Assembly: GCF_017599305.1 (NCBI RefSeq)
Contig: NZ_JAGFWR010000007.1
Location: 62,001-126,000 of the forward strand
DNA from: Micromonospora antibiotica
GTDB taxonomy: Bacteria > Actinomycetota > Actinomycetes > Mycobacteriales > Micromonosporaceae
Direction: 5' to 3'
Length of the DNA stretch: 64,000 nt
Part shown: positions 26,469-35,017 of the stretch, piece by piece
How positions within the stretch are numbered: position 1 is the stretch's first letter
Layout: each line of letters begins with the position of its first letter
Position numbers and translations under genes: made by a program
Notes under the pieces: model-generated
Seen by the model: the letters and a program-made list of their open reading frames with translations, nothing else
Told to the model about the DNA's origin: nothing
Database searches by the model: none

Positions 26469-27173
26469 TCAGCCGGCCAGCAGGGCCAGCATGATCCCGG
26501 CGGTGGTCACCACCGCCGGCACCAGGCAGGTCAGCAGCCCCAGCCGGGGGGTACGCTCCCACCTCCCGTCCGGTCCCGGGGGGAACAGCTGGCTGATCCC
26601 GACCCAGCCGGCCGCGAACGCCGCCGCCGGCATCGGCAGACCCACCAGCAGCGCCGCCACGCTCACCGGGCCGGAGTCGACCGTCAGGAACAGCACCAAC
26701 TGCACCACCGGCACGATCAGCGCCAGCGGACCGTACACCAGCAGGTTGCGCCACCGGGGTGGCCAGGCCGCCGGACGCGGCGCACCGCGCGCGGCCAACG
26801 CCGCGTCCGCGCCCTCCACCCAGCCCTGGGCCGTACGCAGTCCGGCCAGCACCGCCGCCGGACCGCCCAGCATCACCCTGGTGGCCTCGGTCAGCTCCGG
26901 CGGCGTCGGGGCCAACGAGATCGCCGGTACGCCCAACTCGCGCAGTCTCGCCTGCTGCGGCACCAACCGGGCGCGTACCTCGGCCAACTCCGCACGGGCC
27001 GCCTCCACGGCGCGGGACTGCGCCGCGGCAGCCGTCGCCGCACCCCGGCGTACCCCGTCGAGCTGGCGGGCGGCGGCCAGATACTCGGTCCAGGCTGCGG
27101 TCATCGACGGGGCCGGCTCACCGGCGGGCCGCTGCCGGACCGGCGCCACCGTCACCGCGTCATCGATGCTCAC
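26469..27173 (-). CDS. Hypothetical coiled-coil membrane protein
   Basis: A 234-residue protein starting at GTG. The N-terminal half (about residues 25-80) is Ala/Glu/Arg-rich helix likely to form a coiled coil (RAVEAARAELAEVRARLVPQ). The C-terminal half has three predicted membrane helices (LLVYGPLALIVPVVQLVLFL, a second Ala/Gly-rich helix, and LVPAVVTTAGIMLALLAG). I do not recognise the family. It is the last gene of the leftward block, downstream of the degenerate FtsK/EccC-like gene, and convergent with folE. A membrane-anchoring partner of that protein is possible, but only by position. Confidence 0.75.
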   Translation of the reverse strand: MSIDDAVTVAPVRQRPAGEPAPSMTAAWTEYLAAARQLDGVRRGAATAAAAQSRAVEAARAELAEVRARLVPQQARLRELGVPAISLAPTPPELTEATRVMLGGPAAVLAGLRTAQGWVEGADAALAARGAPRPAAWPPRWRNLLVYGPLALIVPVVQLVLFLTVDSGPVSVAALLVGLPMPAAAFAAGWVGISQLFPPGPDGRWERTPRLGLLTCLVPAVVTTAGIMLALLAG

Positions 27174-27184
27174 GCCCGACGCTC

Positions 27185-27314
27185 CGCATGACAGGTCACG
27201 GCCAGGTCCCCCTCGCGGTCGGTCACCTCAGGTCCCCCTCGCGGTCGCACAGCTGCGGCCCCCGTGGCGGTCGGTTCCTCGCGGTCAGGCCGTATCCGTT
27301 CCCCGCGCGGTCGG
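27185..27314. repeat. Short degenerate repeats with core CCTCGCGGTCGGTCA
   Basis: Four to five imperfect copies of a 15-30-base element with the core CTCGCGGTCG fill the gap between two leftward genes. No gene is seen here. Confidence 0.55.
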
Positions 27315-29930
27315 TCACGAGGTTTCCTCCTCGTCGGCGAACGGCACCAGGACGGTGCCCCGGTCGTCGGCACTGTCCCAGAGGACCACCCGGGCCGGTC
27401 GGGGACGCCACTGCACCGGATGGCCGAAAAGCGGAGCGAGCTGCGCACCAGGCACGTCGACGGTGGCGACCGCAGCCAGCTTGCCCACCTCGTCGTCCGG
27501 CTCCACCAACCCGGCGAACGGCGGAACCGTCCGCCACCAGCCCAACAGGTGCCGACCCGCCGGTGGGCCCTCCCGCAGCAGCGTGCGCAGCCGCTCCGGC
27601 GGCAGCTCCTCCGCGGTGGGTACGTCCACCCCGAACACCACGAAATAGGTCGGGCCGGTGCCGGTGGAAGCGGTCAGCAGGCCCGGCCCGTCCACCGTCG
27701 ACACGCGGTGACACCCACCCAACTCGGCGGCGAGCGCGGCGGCCAGCGGGGCGGACCCCTCGGCCAGCGCGGCGACCACGAACTCCGCGCCGCCCGGCGG
27801 GTGGTGCGCGGCGACGCTCCGGGCGGCCGTCGCCAGCAGCGCCGCCGCCGCCAGGCCCGGCCCGAGCACCGCCAGGTTGCGCCCGGCCACCGGACCCAGC
27901 GGCACCGCCACGGTCGTCCGTGCCACGTCGACCGCCCGACCCAGCAGCGCCGCCGGGGCACCGGACCGCCCGGCGACGGCGGCCCGCATCCGTGGGTCGT
28001 TACCGAGCAACGGCCGGGCCCACCCGGCGAACACCACCGGCGGTACGGCACCCTCCGGCCGCGCCGCGAACAGGCGACGCCGCAGCCCTTCGACCACCTC
28101 CGGGGCGTCGTGCGGATCGGGGAACCGGACCAACCGCTCGTGCCCCCGGGTCGCGCCGCGTGGACCACCCAGCCCACCGGCGGTGTTCACCACCGCGCTG
28201 CCCACCGCCAGACCGGCGGCGGCATCGTTGGTCGGCATCAGCACCGCACTGCCCCCGGCGAGCGCCACCCGCACCGGGAACTGCCCCAGCACCGAGTCCC
28301 GGGGGGCCGACCCCGCACCGACACCCAGGTCACCCGCCCCGGCCAGGACAAGGTGGACGCCGTACCCCCGCCCCGAGCGGGCCAGCCCGTCCAACCGGGC
28401 CAGCACCTCGGCAGCCACCGGATCCCGATCCGACAACAACAGCGGAAAATTGTCGAGGACACAGACGATGCGGGGCAGCATCTGATGGTCACGCAGCTCC
28501 GCGAACCGCTGACCACCGGCCCGCGCCGCCGCCTCCTCCCGTCGGTGGATCTCCGCCGCCAACTGGTCGAACAGGTCCCGGACGTACTCCGGGTCGGCAG
28601 CCATCCCCGCCGCGCGGACCTGCGGCAACCACGACCGGTCCCGTTCGGTCTGGAGGAACTCCACGAACGACTCGCCGTCGCCCAGGTCCACCAGGTACAG
28701 CGCCAGTTCGTCCGGGCCGTACCGGGCGGTCAGGCCGAGCAGGGCGGTGGTCAGGAACGCCGACCGACCCGCGTCCGACCGGCCACTGACCAACCAGTGC
28801 GGGGTCAACTCGGTGAAGCCCACGGTGACCGGCCGGCCGCCGGCATCCCCGACCGTGGTGGACAGTCCGTCGACCGACGCGGTCGTCCACAGCTGGGCGT
28901 CCCCGGGTGGCAACAACTCGGCCAGACCCAACCGGGAACCCGCCTCCACCTGGTCGGCCAGCCGACGACACACCGCCCCGATCAGCTCCGGACCGGGATC
29001 GTCATCGACGAGGACGGGACAGTTCAGCCCACCCGGTGACTCGGTGCCCGGTCCGCTGAACGGACTGCCCGGCGGATCACCCACCAGCGCGTACGAGGTG
29101 CGCAGCCGCACCGGCGTGGCCTGTGGCAACGGCGGCCGACCCAGTACCGGCCAACCAGCCACCACCAGGTGCAGACCGGCACCCCGGCCGCGCTCGGCCA
29201 GCGCCACGATCCGGTCCAGGTCGCTCGACCCGGTCGACTCGGGCAACCCGGCGATCACCAGCAACAGGGTCCGGTCGTGCCGACGGGGACGACCGGCACC
29301 CGGAGACACCCACTGCTCTGCCTCGGTCAGCACCGACCGGAGCCCGGCCACGTCCGCCGCCGGAGGCGGCAGCAGACCCGCGTCGACCAGCGCCGCGAAC
29401 GGGGCGAAGACGCCGTCGCCCCCCGACCCGACACCGTCGCCCCGGCTACCGCCCGGGGCGACGCCCGCGCCGGGCCGGCTGGTGGTGCCGTCGACGCCGC
29501 GCACCAGCAGGCAACCTGCGGGGATGGCCGCCAGCACCCGCAGCAGTACGGCCCGTAGCAGGCCGCGCACCCGCAGGTCCCGGGCGTCCGCGTCGAGCGT
29601 CAGGTGCCCCGACCCGAACAACGGCACCAGGGCCGGGAACCGGGCGTCCTCCAACGGGGCCGCCACCCCGATCCGCACGAAGGGCGGATTGTCCTCACCA
29701 CACGGGGCGTCCGCCGACACGGTCTCCAGCGGGACACCGGCCCACCCCGGTGCGAGCAGGGCGGCGGCGCTGCGCAGCCGGTCCGCCAGTTCGTACTGGC
29801 GACGCTGGTCAGCGGGGGCGGGACGGATCTCGTCGAGGACGACGGTGGCCGCGGCGACGGTGGCGGCGGCCCGACGGTGCAGGGCTGCGGCGCGGTTCGT
29901 ACGAGCCTTCGGACCGGCCACCGCGTCCAC
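27315..29930 (-). CDS. FtsK/EccC-like ATPase-fold protein with degenerate nucleotide site
   Basis: About 871 residues from a GTG at 29930 (GTG 29921 also possible; AGAGGGG lies just upstream). The organisation resembles FtsK/SpoIIIE/EccC proteins: a P-loop-like segment VSGRSDAGRSAFLTTALLGL at about 381-400, then LYLVDLGDGESFVEF (the counterpart of LVDFKGGATF in EccC), then a Walker-B-like RIVCVLDNF near 487-495, and VHLVLAGAG. The P-loop Lys is Arg (GRSDAGRS) and the Walker B acid pair is Asp-Asn, so ATP hydrolysis is doubtful. A second P-loop-like position near residue 660 has no Lys. There are no membrane helices. Pseudo-ATPase scaffold or coupling role is inference from the neighbouring secretion genes. 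Confidence 0.75.
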   Translation of the reverse strand: MDAVAGPKARTNRAAALHRRAAATVAAATVVLDEIRPAPADQRRQYELADRLRSAAALLAPGWAGVPLETVSADAPCGEDNPPFVRIGVAAPLEDARFPALVPLFGSGHLTLDADARDLRVRGLLRAVLLRVLAAIPAGCLLVRGVDGTTSRPGAGVAPGGSRGDGVGSGGDGVFAPFAALVDAGLLPPPAADVAGLRSVLTEAEQWVSPGAGRPRRHDRTLLLVIAGLPESTGSSDLDRIVALAERGRGAGLHLVVAGWPVLGRPPLPQATPVRLRTSYALVGDPPGSPFSGPGTESPGGLNCPVLVDDDPGPELIGAVCRRLADQVEAGSRLGLAELLPPGDAQLWTTASVDGLSTTVGDAGGRPVTVGFTELTPHWLVSGRSDAGRSAFLTTALLGLTARYGPDELALYLVDLGDGESFVEFLQTERDRSWLPQVRAAGMAADPEYVRDLFDQLAAEIHRREEAAARAGGQRFAELRDHQMLPRIVCVLDNFPLLLSDRDPVAAEVLARLDGLARSGRGYGVHLVLAGAGDLGVGAGSAPRDSVLGQFPVRVALAGGSAVLMPTNDAAAGLAVGSAVVNTAGGLGGPRGATRGHERLVRFPDPHDAPEVVEGLRRRLFAARPEGAVPPVVFAGWARPLLGNDPRMRAAVAGRSGAPAALLGRAVDVARTTVAVPLGPVAGRNLAVLGPGLAAAALLATAARSVAAHHPPGGAEFVVAALAEGSAPLAAALAAELGGCHRVSTVDGPGLLTASTGTGPTYFVVFGVDVPTAEELPPERLRTLLREGPPAGRHLLGWWRTVPPFAGLVEPDDEVGKLAAVATVDVPGAQLAPLFGHPVQWRPRPARVVLWDSADDRGTVLVPFADEEETS

Positions 29931-30144
29931 CCCTCTTTCCGAGGCGTGTCCACCCCTCCTTCGAGGTTGGATACCCCCGACTGCAGACCGTATCCCAGCC
30001 CGGGCCGCTCCCCCGGGATGCACGACGGCGATGCGCCGGGCTTGTCGCGAATGGTGGAGAACTCTCACCTGTCGGGGTCGTCCTGTCACGATCTGCAGCT
30101 TCCGGGGCATTGGGTACGAGGCGGCCAGCCGATAGCCTCAGGGG

Positions 30145-30714
30145 GTGGAATCAGTGCAGCCCCCCGCCGGTTCCCAGGTGTCCCGCGTACCGGCGCAGCG
30201 GACCCCACCGGACCAGTCGGCACCCCCTGCGCCGCTGCCGGTGCCGCCGCGTCGGCCTCGCCGGCTCCGGACCGTCCTCACCGTCGTCGGCGGGGTGTTG
30301 GCGTTGCTCTGTGTGGGGGCGGGAGTGACCGGCTACGTGCTGTACGAGCGGGCGGCCACCCCCGACCGCAGCGCCCCGGACGTAGTGGTGGACAACTACC
30401 TTCGCGAGTTTCTGGTCAATGAGAACGACACCCGCGCAGAACTCCTTGTTTGCGAGGGGAACCCAGACGGCCTTGCCGAACTTCGAGCCCTACGTGACGA
30501 CCTACGCGACAGGGAGCGCCGTTTCGCGACCACCCTCACGGTCAGTTGGGGTGCCCTCTTGATCAAACGAGAGGGCGAAAGTGCGCAAGTGGAGACCGAC
30601 CTTATTCTCTCAGCCGCCGTCGACGGCATCTCCCAGACCGACCGGCAACGTTGGCGCTTTCAAACCCGACTCAAAGACCATTGGAGAGTCTGCGAAGCCA
30701 CGAAGAAGTTTTAG
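30145..30714 (+). CDS. Hypothetical single-pass membrane protein
   Basis: A 189-residue protein with a Pro-rich basic N terminus, one membrane helix (about residues 47-68) and a C-terminal extracytoplasmic domain of about 110 residues with Cys in LLVCEGN and WRVCEATKKF, possibly a disulfide. It resembles small NTF2-like or Rv0361-type membrane proteins in layout only. The GTG start has TAGCCT six bases upstream, suggesting leaderless expression. The second half (from about 30380) is clearly less GC-rich in third positions than the neighbours. It is the only rightward gene in the secretion-like block and is convergent with the next gene, one base apart. Confidence 0.7.
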   Translation: MESVQPPAGSQVSRVPAQRTPPDQSAPPAPLPVPPRRPRRLRTVLTVVGGVLALLCVGAGVTGYVLYERAATPDRSAPDVVVDNYLREFLVNENDTRAELLVCEGNPDGLAELRALRDDLRDRERRFATTLTVSWGALLIKREGESAQVETDLILSAAVDGISQTDRQRWRFQTRLKDHWRVCEATKKF

Positions 30715-30715
30715 T

Positions 30716-31318
30716 TCATTCGATCCACAGCAGGTGGACCGGAACCTCGAGGGTGGTGGGCGGCTGTCCGCGCCAGGCCCAGCGGTACCACTCCAGTTCC
30801 GGAGTGACCCGCACGCAGATGTCGCCGTCGGCACCCGAGTACGACTCGGTCACCGCGCGAAGATCACGGCGTTCCGTAGCGTCCTCGACGTGCACCACCC
30901 GTCGTCCGTTGACCGCATCCGTCTCGAAGACCGGGGTGGGGGCGGGGTGTGTCGGTCCGTCCAGGGAGACCAGACGAATTCCCTGGCCACGAGCAGCATC
31001 AGTGGCCGATGGGCGGGCCCCGAGAGTCTCCACCCAGACCCGTTCCACGGGGACGAGCGGGGCGAAAACTTCGACCTGGTCAGACTCTGCCCGGTACCAC
31101 TCGTGTTCGGGAATGATCGGCACATAGGTGCGGCTGCCCTGCACCACCCGTTCGTCGGCGCGTAGGTCTCCCCGCCACCCGAGGCCCGGAAGCCCGACGA
31201 GGACGCGGCGGCCACGAAGCTCGACCCGGCTGGTGGCGGGAACGATCTCTATCGGTCTCGGCGGTAGCGGCGCCCAGTCGGGCTGGCCGGCGAAGGGGTC
31301 CGGCAGCGGTCCGCTCAT
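30716..31318 (-). CDS. Hypothetical protein (200 aa)
   Basis: A soluble-looking protein of 200 residues with no signal peptide or membrane helix. It has two similar short stretches (PEHEWYRAESDQVEVFAPL and PELEWYRWAWRG...LEVPVHLLW) that suggest an internal duplication of a beta-rich unit. I do not recognise the family. It lies 13 bases after the SLT/M23 wall hydrolase on the same strand and so is probably co-transcribed with the secretion-like genes. GC at third positions is somewhat lower than in flanking core genes. Confidence 0.7.
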   Translation of the reverse strand: MSGPLPDPFAGQPDWAPLPPRPIEIVPATSRVELRGRRVLVGLPGLGWRGDLRADERVVQGSRTYVPIIPEHEWYRAESDQVEVFAPLVPVERVWVETLGARPSATDAARGQGIRLVSLDGPTHPAPTPVFETDAVNGRRVVHVEDATERRDLRAVTESYSGADGDICVRVTPELEWYRWAWRGQPPTTLEVPVHLLWIE

Positions 31319-31331
31319 CGTCGCGTCGGTC

Positions 31332-32507
31332 TCATGCCGAGCCGTTCAGCGGTGCACCACGTTGCCGCATGAACGGCACCGGGTTGATCCCACCGGCGAA
31401 GCTGCGGTCACTGTCGACGTGCACCTCGAAGTGCAGGTGTGGGCCGGAGGAGTTGCCACTGCTACCCACCAGGCCGATCACCTCACCGGCCTTGACGAGC
31501 TGCCCTGGGGTCACCCGCGGCTTTTCGATCATGTGGCAGTAGCGGCTGACGAAGCCACCGGCGTGCAGGATGTCGACGAACCAGCCACACCCCCCCTTTC
31601 CGGGGAAGCCGTCGACATTACAGCTGAGATTGCCATCGTGGTCCGGATCGCAGCGGGCAACGAGCACCCGGCCGGTGGCAGCGGCATGGATCTCGGTTCG
31701 CTTGCGTGCGCCGATGTCTACGCCGTTGTGTCGCGGTCGACTCGCGGTACGGAAGCCGGAGCCGACCCCGCCCTCGATCGGTGCGGTCCATCCGGAAGCG
31801 GCGATGGTCCGCGCGGAGGCCCGGTCACACACCGGCCGGTCGGCGATCTGGACCGTCCGGGCGGCACCACCTGCCAGCGCGTTGACGATCTGACTGGCGA
31901 TGTCCTCGTGCTTTGCGTACGCGTCGGGGTAGGCGCTGATCTGCACCTTCTGCGCGGCCCGGGTCAGGGGCATCCGCTCCCAACCGTCGAGCTTCAGCAG
32001 CTTTTCGTAGAACTTGCGGGCCGCGTAGTCGGGGCTCATCCGTTGGGTCACGCTGCCCCAGCCGGCCCGCTGCTGGAACAGGCCGAGGGAGTCGTGGTCA
32101 GACCCGACACCCTCGTTCGGAATGCCGCGGGAACCGGCGACGGTGCTGTTGGACAGGTTGCGCAACGCCGACTCCTGCATCGCCGTGGCCACCGCGATCA
32201 CCCAGCCCCGGGGCGGAACCTTCATCTCCTGACCGACCTTGATGATGACTGCGGCATTACGCATCTGAGTGGCCCCGTACACCGACATCCGGGGCATCTT
32301 GCCGGTAACACTGACCCGGTGCTCGTCATCGCACTGCTGCTCGTTCGACACCAGGGTCTCCTGGTCGCCACCGAGATTGGTCAGGAAGAACGCGGCGCTG
32401 CCGCCACCACAGCAGAGCAGCGCGAAAACGCCGGTCAGTGCGGCGGCGACGGCACCTACCCGGACCCGGCGGCGTGGGGCTCCGGTCGGTGACAGCTCGG
32501 CAGTCAT
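31332..32507 (-). CDS. Cell-wall hydrolase with lysozyme-like and M23 peptidase domains
   Basis: A 391-residue bifunctional peptidoglycan hydrolase. The N terminus carries one membrane helix (about 17-40) containing a CC pair. A transglycosylase/lysozyme-like domain follows with the catalytic-Glu context MQESALRNL and SLGLFQQRAGWG. The C-terminal M23 (LytM) zinc peptidase has HNGVD (His260, Asp264) and HLH (357-359), with an unusual Cys-containing insert between them (about 286-308). This domain pair is typical of T4SS-associated wall-opening enzymes (VirB1 role). Its ATG overlaps the stop of the VirB8-like gene (ATGA), so the two are translationally coupled. Confidence 0.88.
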   Translation of the reverse strand: MTAELSPTGAPRRRVRVGAVAAALTGVFALLCCGGGSAAFFLTNLGGDQETLVSNEQQCDDEHRVSVTGKMPRMSVYGATQMRNAAVIIKVGQEMKVPPRGWVIAVATAMQESALRNLSNSTVAGSRGIPNEGVGSDHDSLGLFQQRAGWGSVTQRMSPDYAARKFYEKLLKLDGWERMPLTRAAQKVQISAYPDAYAKHEDIASQIVNALAGGAARTVQIADRPVCDRASARTIAASGWTAPIEGGVGSGFRTASRPRHNGVDIGARKRTEIHAAATGRVLVARCDPDHDGNLSCNVDGFPGKGGCGWFVDILHAGGFVSRYCHMIEKPRVTPGQLVKAGEVIGLVGSSGNSSGPHLHFEVHVDSDRSFAGGINPVPFMRQRGAPLNGSA

Positions 32508-33052
32508 TCCCGCTCCCAGTCCACGGCATCCACCAACCAATGGCCGTCGGGTGCAACCAGTTCCAGCCGCAGCCGTCCGCCCTCCAAGGGAACCAGAACC
32601 TCCGCGAAGACCGCTGTCCGGGGACGCAGCGTCGGAGCGCCGGCGATCTTGACAGCAGGCACCCCGGCCGGGTCGGCACCGGTCAACTTCTCGGTGAGTT
32701 CCGGCGTCGACATCGGCCGTAGAGCCGCCTGCCACTGCTCGGCAGTGGTGGTGGACCCGCCCAGCCAGGCAGTGGTGAACCGGGTGGCCGTCTGCTCGGG
32801 AGTCAACTCACCGGGTCGGGTACGCGGTGACTCCGGGGACGGCGTGGCGATGACCCCGTCGTCACCCTCTTCCGGATCGACGGTGGTGATGGGTTCCCGT
32901 GGGCGGCTGCTGAGTCCCGCTCTGAGGTCATCGGGACCGGCTACCAGGCGGGCCGTGCCGATCACCCCGAGCACCAGCACGGCGATCACGAGTGCGATGC
33001 CGAGCCGCGACCGGATGAGTCGCGTGAAGAGGAATTCGACTGCTCGCCGCAT
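32504..33052 (-). CDS. Single-pass membrane protein, VirB8/TcpC-like candidate
   Basis: A 182-residue protein with a short cytoplasmic N terminus, one membrane helix (about residues 18-38), a Pro/Glu linker, and a C-terminal domain of about 100 residues (84-182) ending in LRLELVAPDGHWLVDAVDWERE, which resembles the NTF2-like fold of VirB8 and TcpC. Identity is too low for a firm family call. It lies between the VirB6-like gene (4-nt gap) and the wall hydrolase (ATGA overlap), the position where a VirB8-type bridge protein would fit. Start ATG at 33052. Confidence 0.7.
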   Translation of the reverse strand: MRRAVEFLFTRLIRSRLGIALVIAVLVLGVIGTARLVAGPDDLRAGLSSRPREPITTVDPEEGDDGVIATPSPESPRTRPGELTPEQTATRFTTAWLGGSTTTAEQWQAALRPMSTPELTEKLTGADPAGVPAVKIAGAPTLRPRTAVFAEVLVPLEGGRLRLELVAPDGHWLVDAVDWERE

Positions 33053-33056
33053 CGCG

Positions 33057-35015
33057 TCACCTGGCCTCGGAGCGTATACGGGGGCTGGGCTTCGCGGGTG
33101 TCGTTGCGGGTGCGGCCGAGTCGGGTCGGTAGACCACGAAGGACGGGGCCTCCTCCGGTACGTCCGGCTCGGTCCAGCTCGCCGGGGTGCGGCGCCGGGG
33201 GCGGGGTGCGGCCGTCGGCCGGCTGGTCTCCCGCGACGGTGGCTTCGCCTCGGTCTCGTCGGCGCGCTCGCGTCCATCCGGGCGTTCCCGCTGCGCCGGC
33301 GTGCTGACCGTGGAGTGGCTGGGGTCCTCGCGTCTGGCCTCAGGACGCAGGGTGACCGGTTCCAGCGCGGCCCCGCGCCGCCGGGTGAGCTTCGGCTCGG
33401 CCGTACCTCCCGGCTCGGCCACGTCGAGGCGGGCGGCGACGCGCATGTCCCGGAAGAACCGGCGGTGCCACGACCCGGCCGAGCCGACCGCCTCACTACT
33501 GTCCTTGCCGCCGAGCTGGGTGATCCTCCGGTAGGGCCGGAGCAACAACCAACCGACCACACCGCAGAGCCAGACCAGCACCACCTGAAGCCAGCCCGGC
33601 AGGGTGGGGGTGCTCATGATCAGGTCGACGGCGAACAGGTAGATCGCCGCCCCGGTGCCGAAGATGGCGATGTTGAAGACGGCGGCGACGACGGCATTTG
33701 CGAGTCGCCGCAACCCGGCGCTGGCCGGGCGGAGTAGGCCGATCGTGCCCAGGATCGGCGCGGCGATGACCGCCCACCGGAAGATCATGAATCCGAGCAG
33801 TACCAGCAAGGAGGCGGTGAGGTCGAACATGGCGAAGAGTAGAGAGGCGAGCACCGCGATGAACCCGGAACCGATCCGGTCCATGTCCCGGCTGCCCTGG
33901 AGATACTCGTACGCCTCGGGATCCTCGGCCTTGATCTGCTCGGCGACCGTCATCCACTGCTGCTGCTTGGCCTTGATGGTGGCCTCACGGGTGGCGGGGT
34001 TCTGCCGGAGCTTTTCCGCCTCCTCCCAGGAGAGCGACTTGGCGTCGTAGAGGGCCGCCCCGTACTTCTGCGCGGTCTCACTGTCCGCCGAACCGAGGAC
34101 CCCACGTAGCCAGTTGCGGTACAACATCGATTCGGTGGCGGTGTCGCTGGCACGGACGGCAGGAGGCCGTTTGTCCACGCATGCATCCGGGTTCGGTAGG
34201 ACGCATCGGTCCGGTGGAATGTCACGGGTCGCAGGTCCGACGGCGTCGTGTACGACGCCGAGGGAGGTGATGAGGGTGCCGTCAGCTATGTTGGCGGACT
34301 TCACCGGCCAGGCCGCCAGCGCGGTCACCGCGACCATCACCAGCAGGGCCCAGCCAGCGGTGGTCATCGCGTTGCTCATGTCTGACTGACGGGAACGCCA
34401 GAGCAGGTAGAGGCCCACCACGCAGAGCGTCACGATACCGAAGACGCTGAACACCTTCTGGTAGACGGCCTTGGTCGCTTTCTCCACCAGTGGGTCCGCC
34501 CAGTTCCACATCGACCGTGGATCCCAGGCGCGCTCCCGGAGCGCGTTCGAGGCACCAACCACCGCAGTGGCCATCATCAGTTCGCCGTTGGCGACGGTCG
34601 TGGTGAACTTGTAGTCCGGATGCAGGACAGTGGAGGCGCAGCCACCATCGACGTCGTACGTGTTGAAGCTGTAGCCGCCGTAGCCGTAGTCGCTGTAGAG
34701 GCCCTTCGGCCCGGGGAGCTTCGACGCGTCGGGCCGGGAGGCGAACCAGCCGGCCAGCCCGGAGTCGGGGGCTGAGGGAACCGGTGGCTTGCGGCAGTCC
34801 ACCTCGGTTTCGCTGACCTGCTTCAGTTTCTTCACGCAGGCGCGGAAGTCGGCCTGCCACTCTTTGGTGGTGCAGAGATCCGCTGCGGCCTGTGCCGTCA
34901 CGGATGTCGCGGCGTACGCCGGTGTGGCCCCGATCACCGGCCAGGCGATCGTGGCACCGGCGAGTACGCCGAGTGCGAGGAGGAGCGCCGTGATCCGTGC
35001 CCGGGTCCTCGCCAT
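33057..35015 (-). CDS. Polytopic membrane protein, VirB6/TrbL-like
   Basis: About 652 residues with a cleavable-looking signal peptide (ending near PAYAATS), an extracytoplasmic Cys-containing domain (about 45-150), then six to eight membrane helices between about 180 and 500 and a long charged, Pro-rich cytoplasmic tail. This topology matches VirB6/TrbL channel proteins of type IV secretion. The ATG at 35015 has GGAGG at ideal spacing. A GTG six bases earlier (35021) overlaps the VirB4-like stop as GTGA, so coupling is likely with either start. The central segment LLVLLGFMIFRWAVIAAPILG is the kind of helix pair seen in TrbL-like proteins. Confidence 0.78.
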   Translation of the reverse strand: MARTRARITALLLALGVLAGATIAWPVIGATPAYAATSVTAQAAADLCTTKEWQADFRACVKKLKQVSETEVDCRKPPVPSAPDSGLAGWFASRPDASKLPGPKGLYSDYGYGGYSFNTYDVDGGCASTVLHPDYKFTTTVANGELMMATAVVGASNALRERAWDPRSMWNWADPLVEKATKAVYQKVFSVFGIVTLCVVGLYLLWRSRQSDMSNAMTTAGWALLVMVAVTALAAWPVKSANIADGTLITSLGVVHDAVGPATRDIPPDRCVLPNPDACVDKRPPAVRASDTATESMLYRNWLRGVLGSADSETAQKYGAALYDAKSLSWEEAEKLRQNPATREATIKAKQQQWMTVAEQIKAEDPEAYEYLQGSRDMDRIGSGFIAVLASLLFAMFDLTASLLVLLGFMIFRWAVIAAPILGTIGLLRPASAGLRRLANAVVAAVFNIAIFGTGAAIYLFAVDLIMSTPTLPGWLQVVLVWLCGVVGWLLLRPYRRITQLGGKDSSEAVGSAGSWHRRFFRDMRVAARLDVAEPGGTAEPKLTRRRGAALEPVTLRPEARREDPSHSTVSTPAQRERPDGRERADETEAKPPSRETSRPTAAPRPRRRTPASWTEPDVPEEAPSFVVYRPDSAAPATTPAKPSPRIRSEAR

Positions 35016-35017
35016 TG

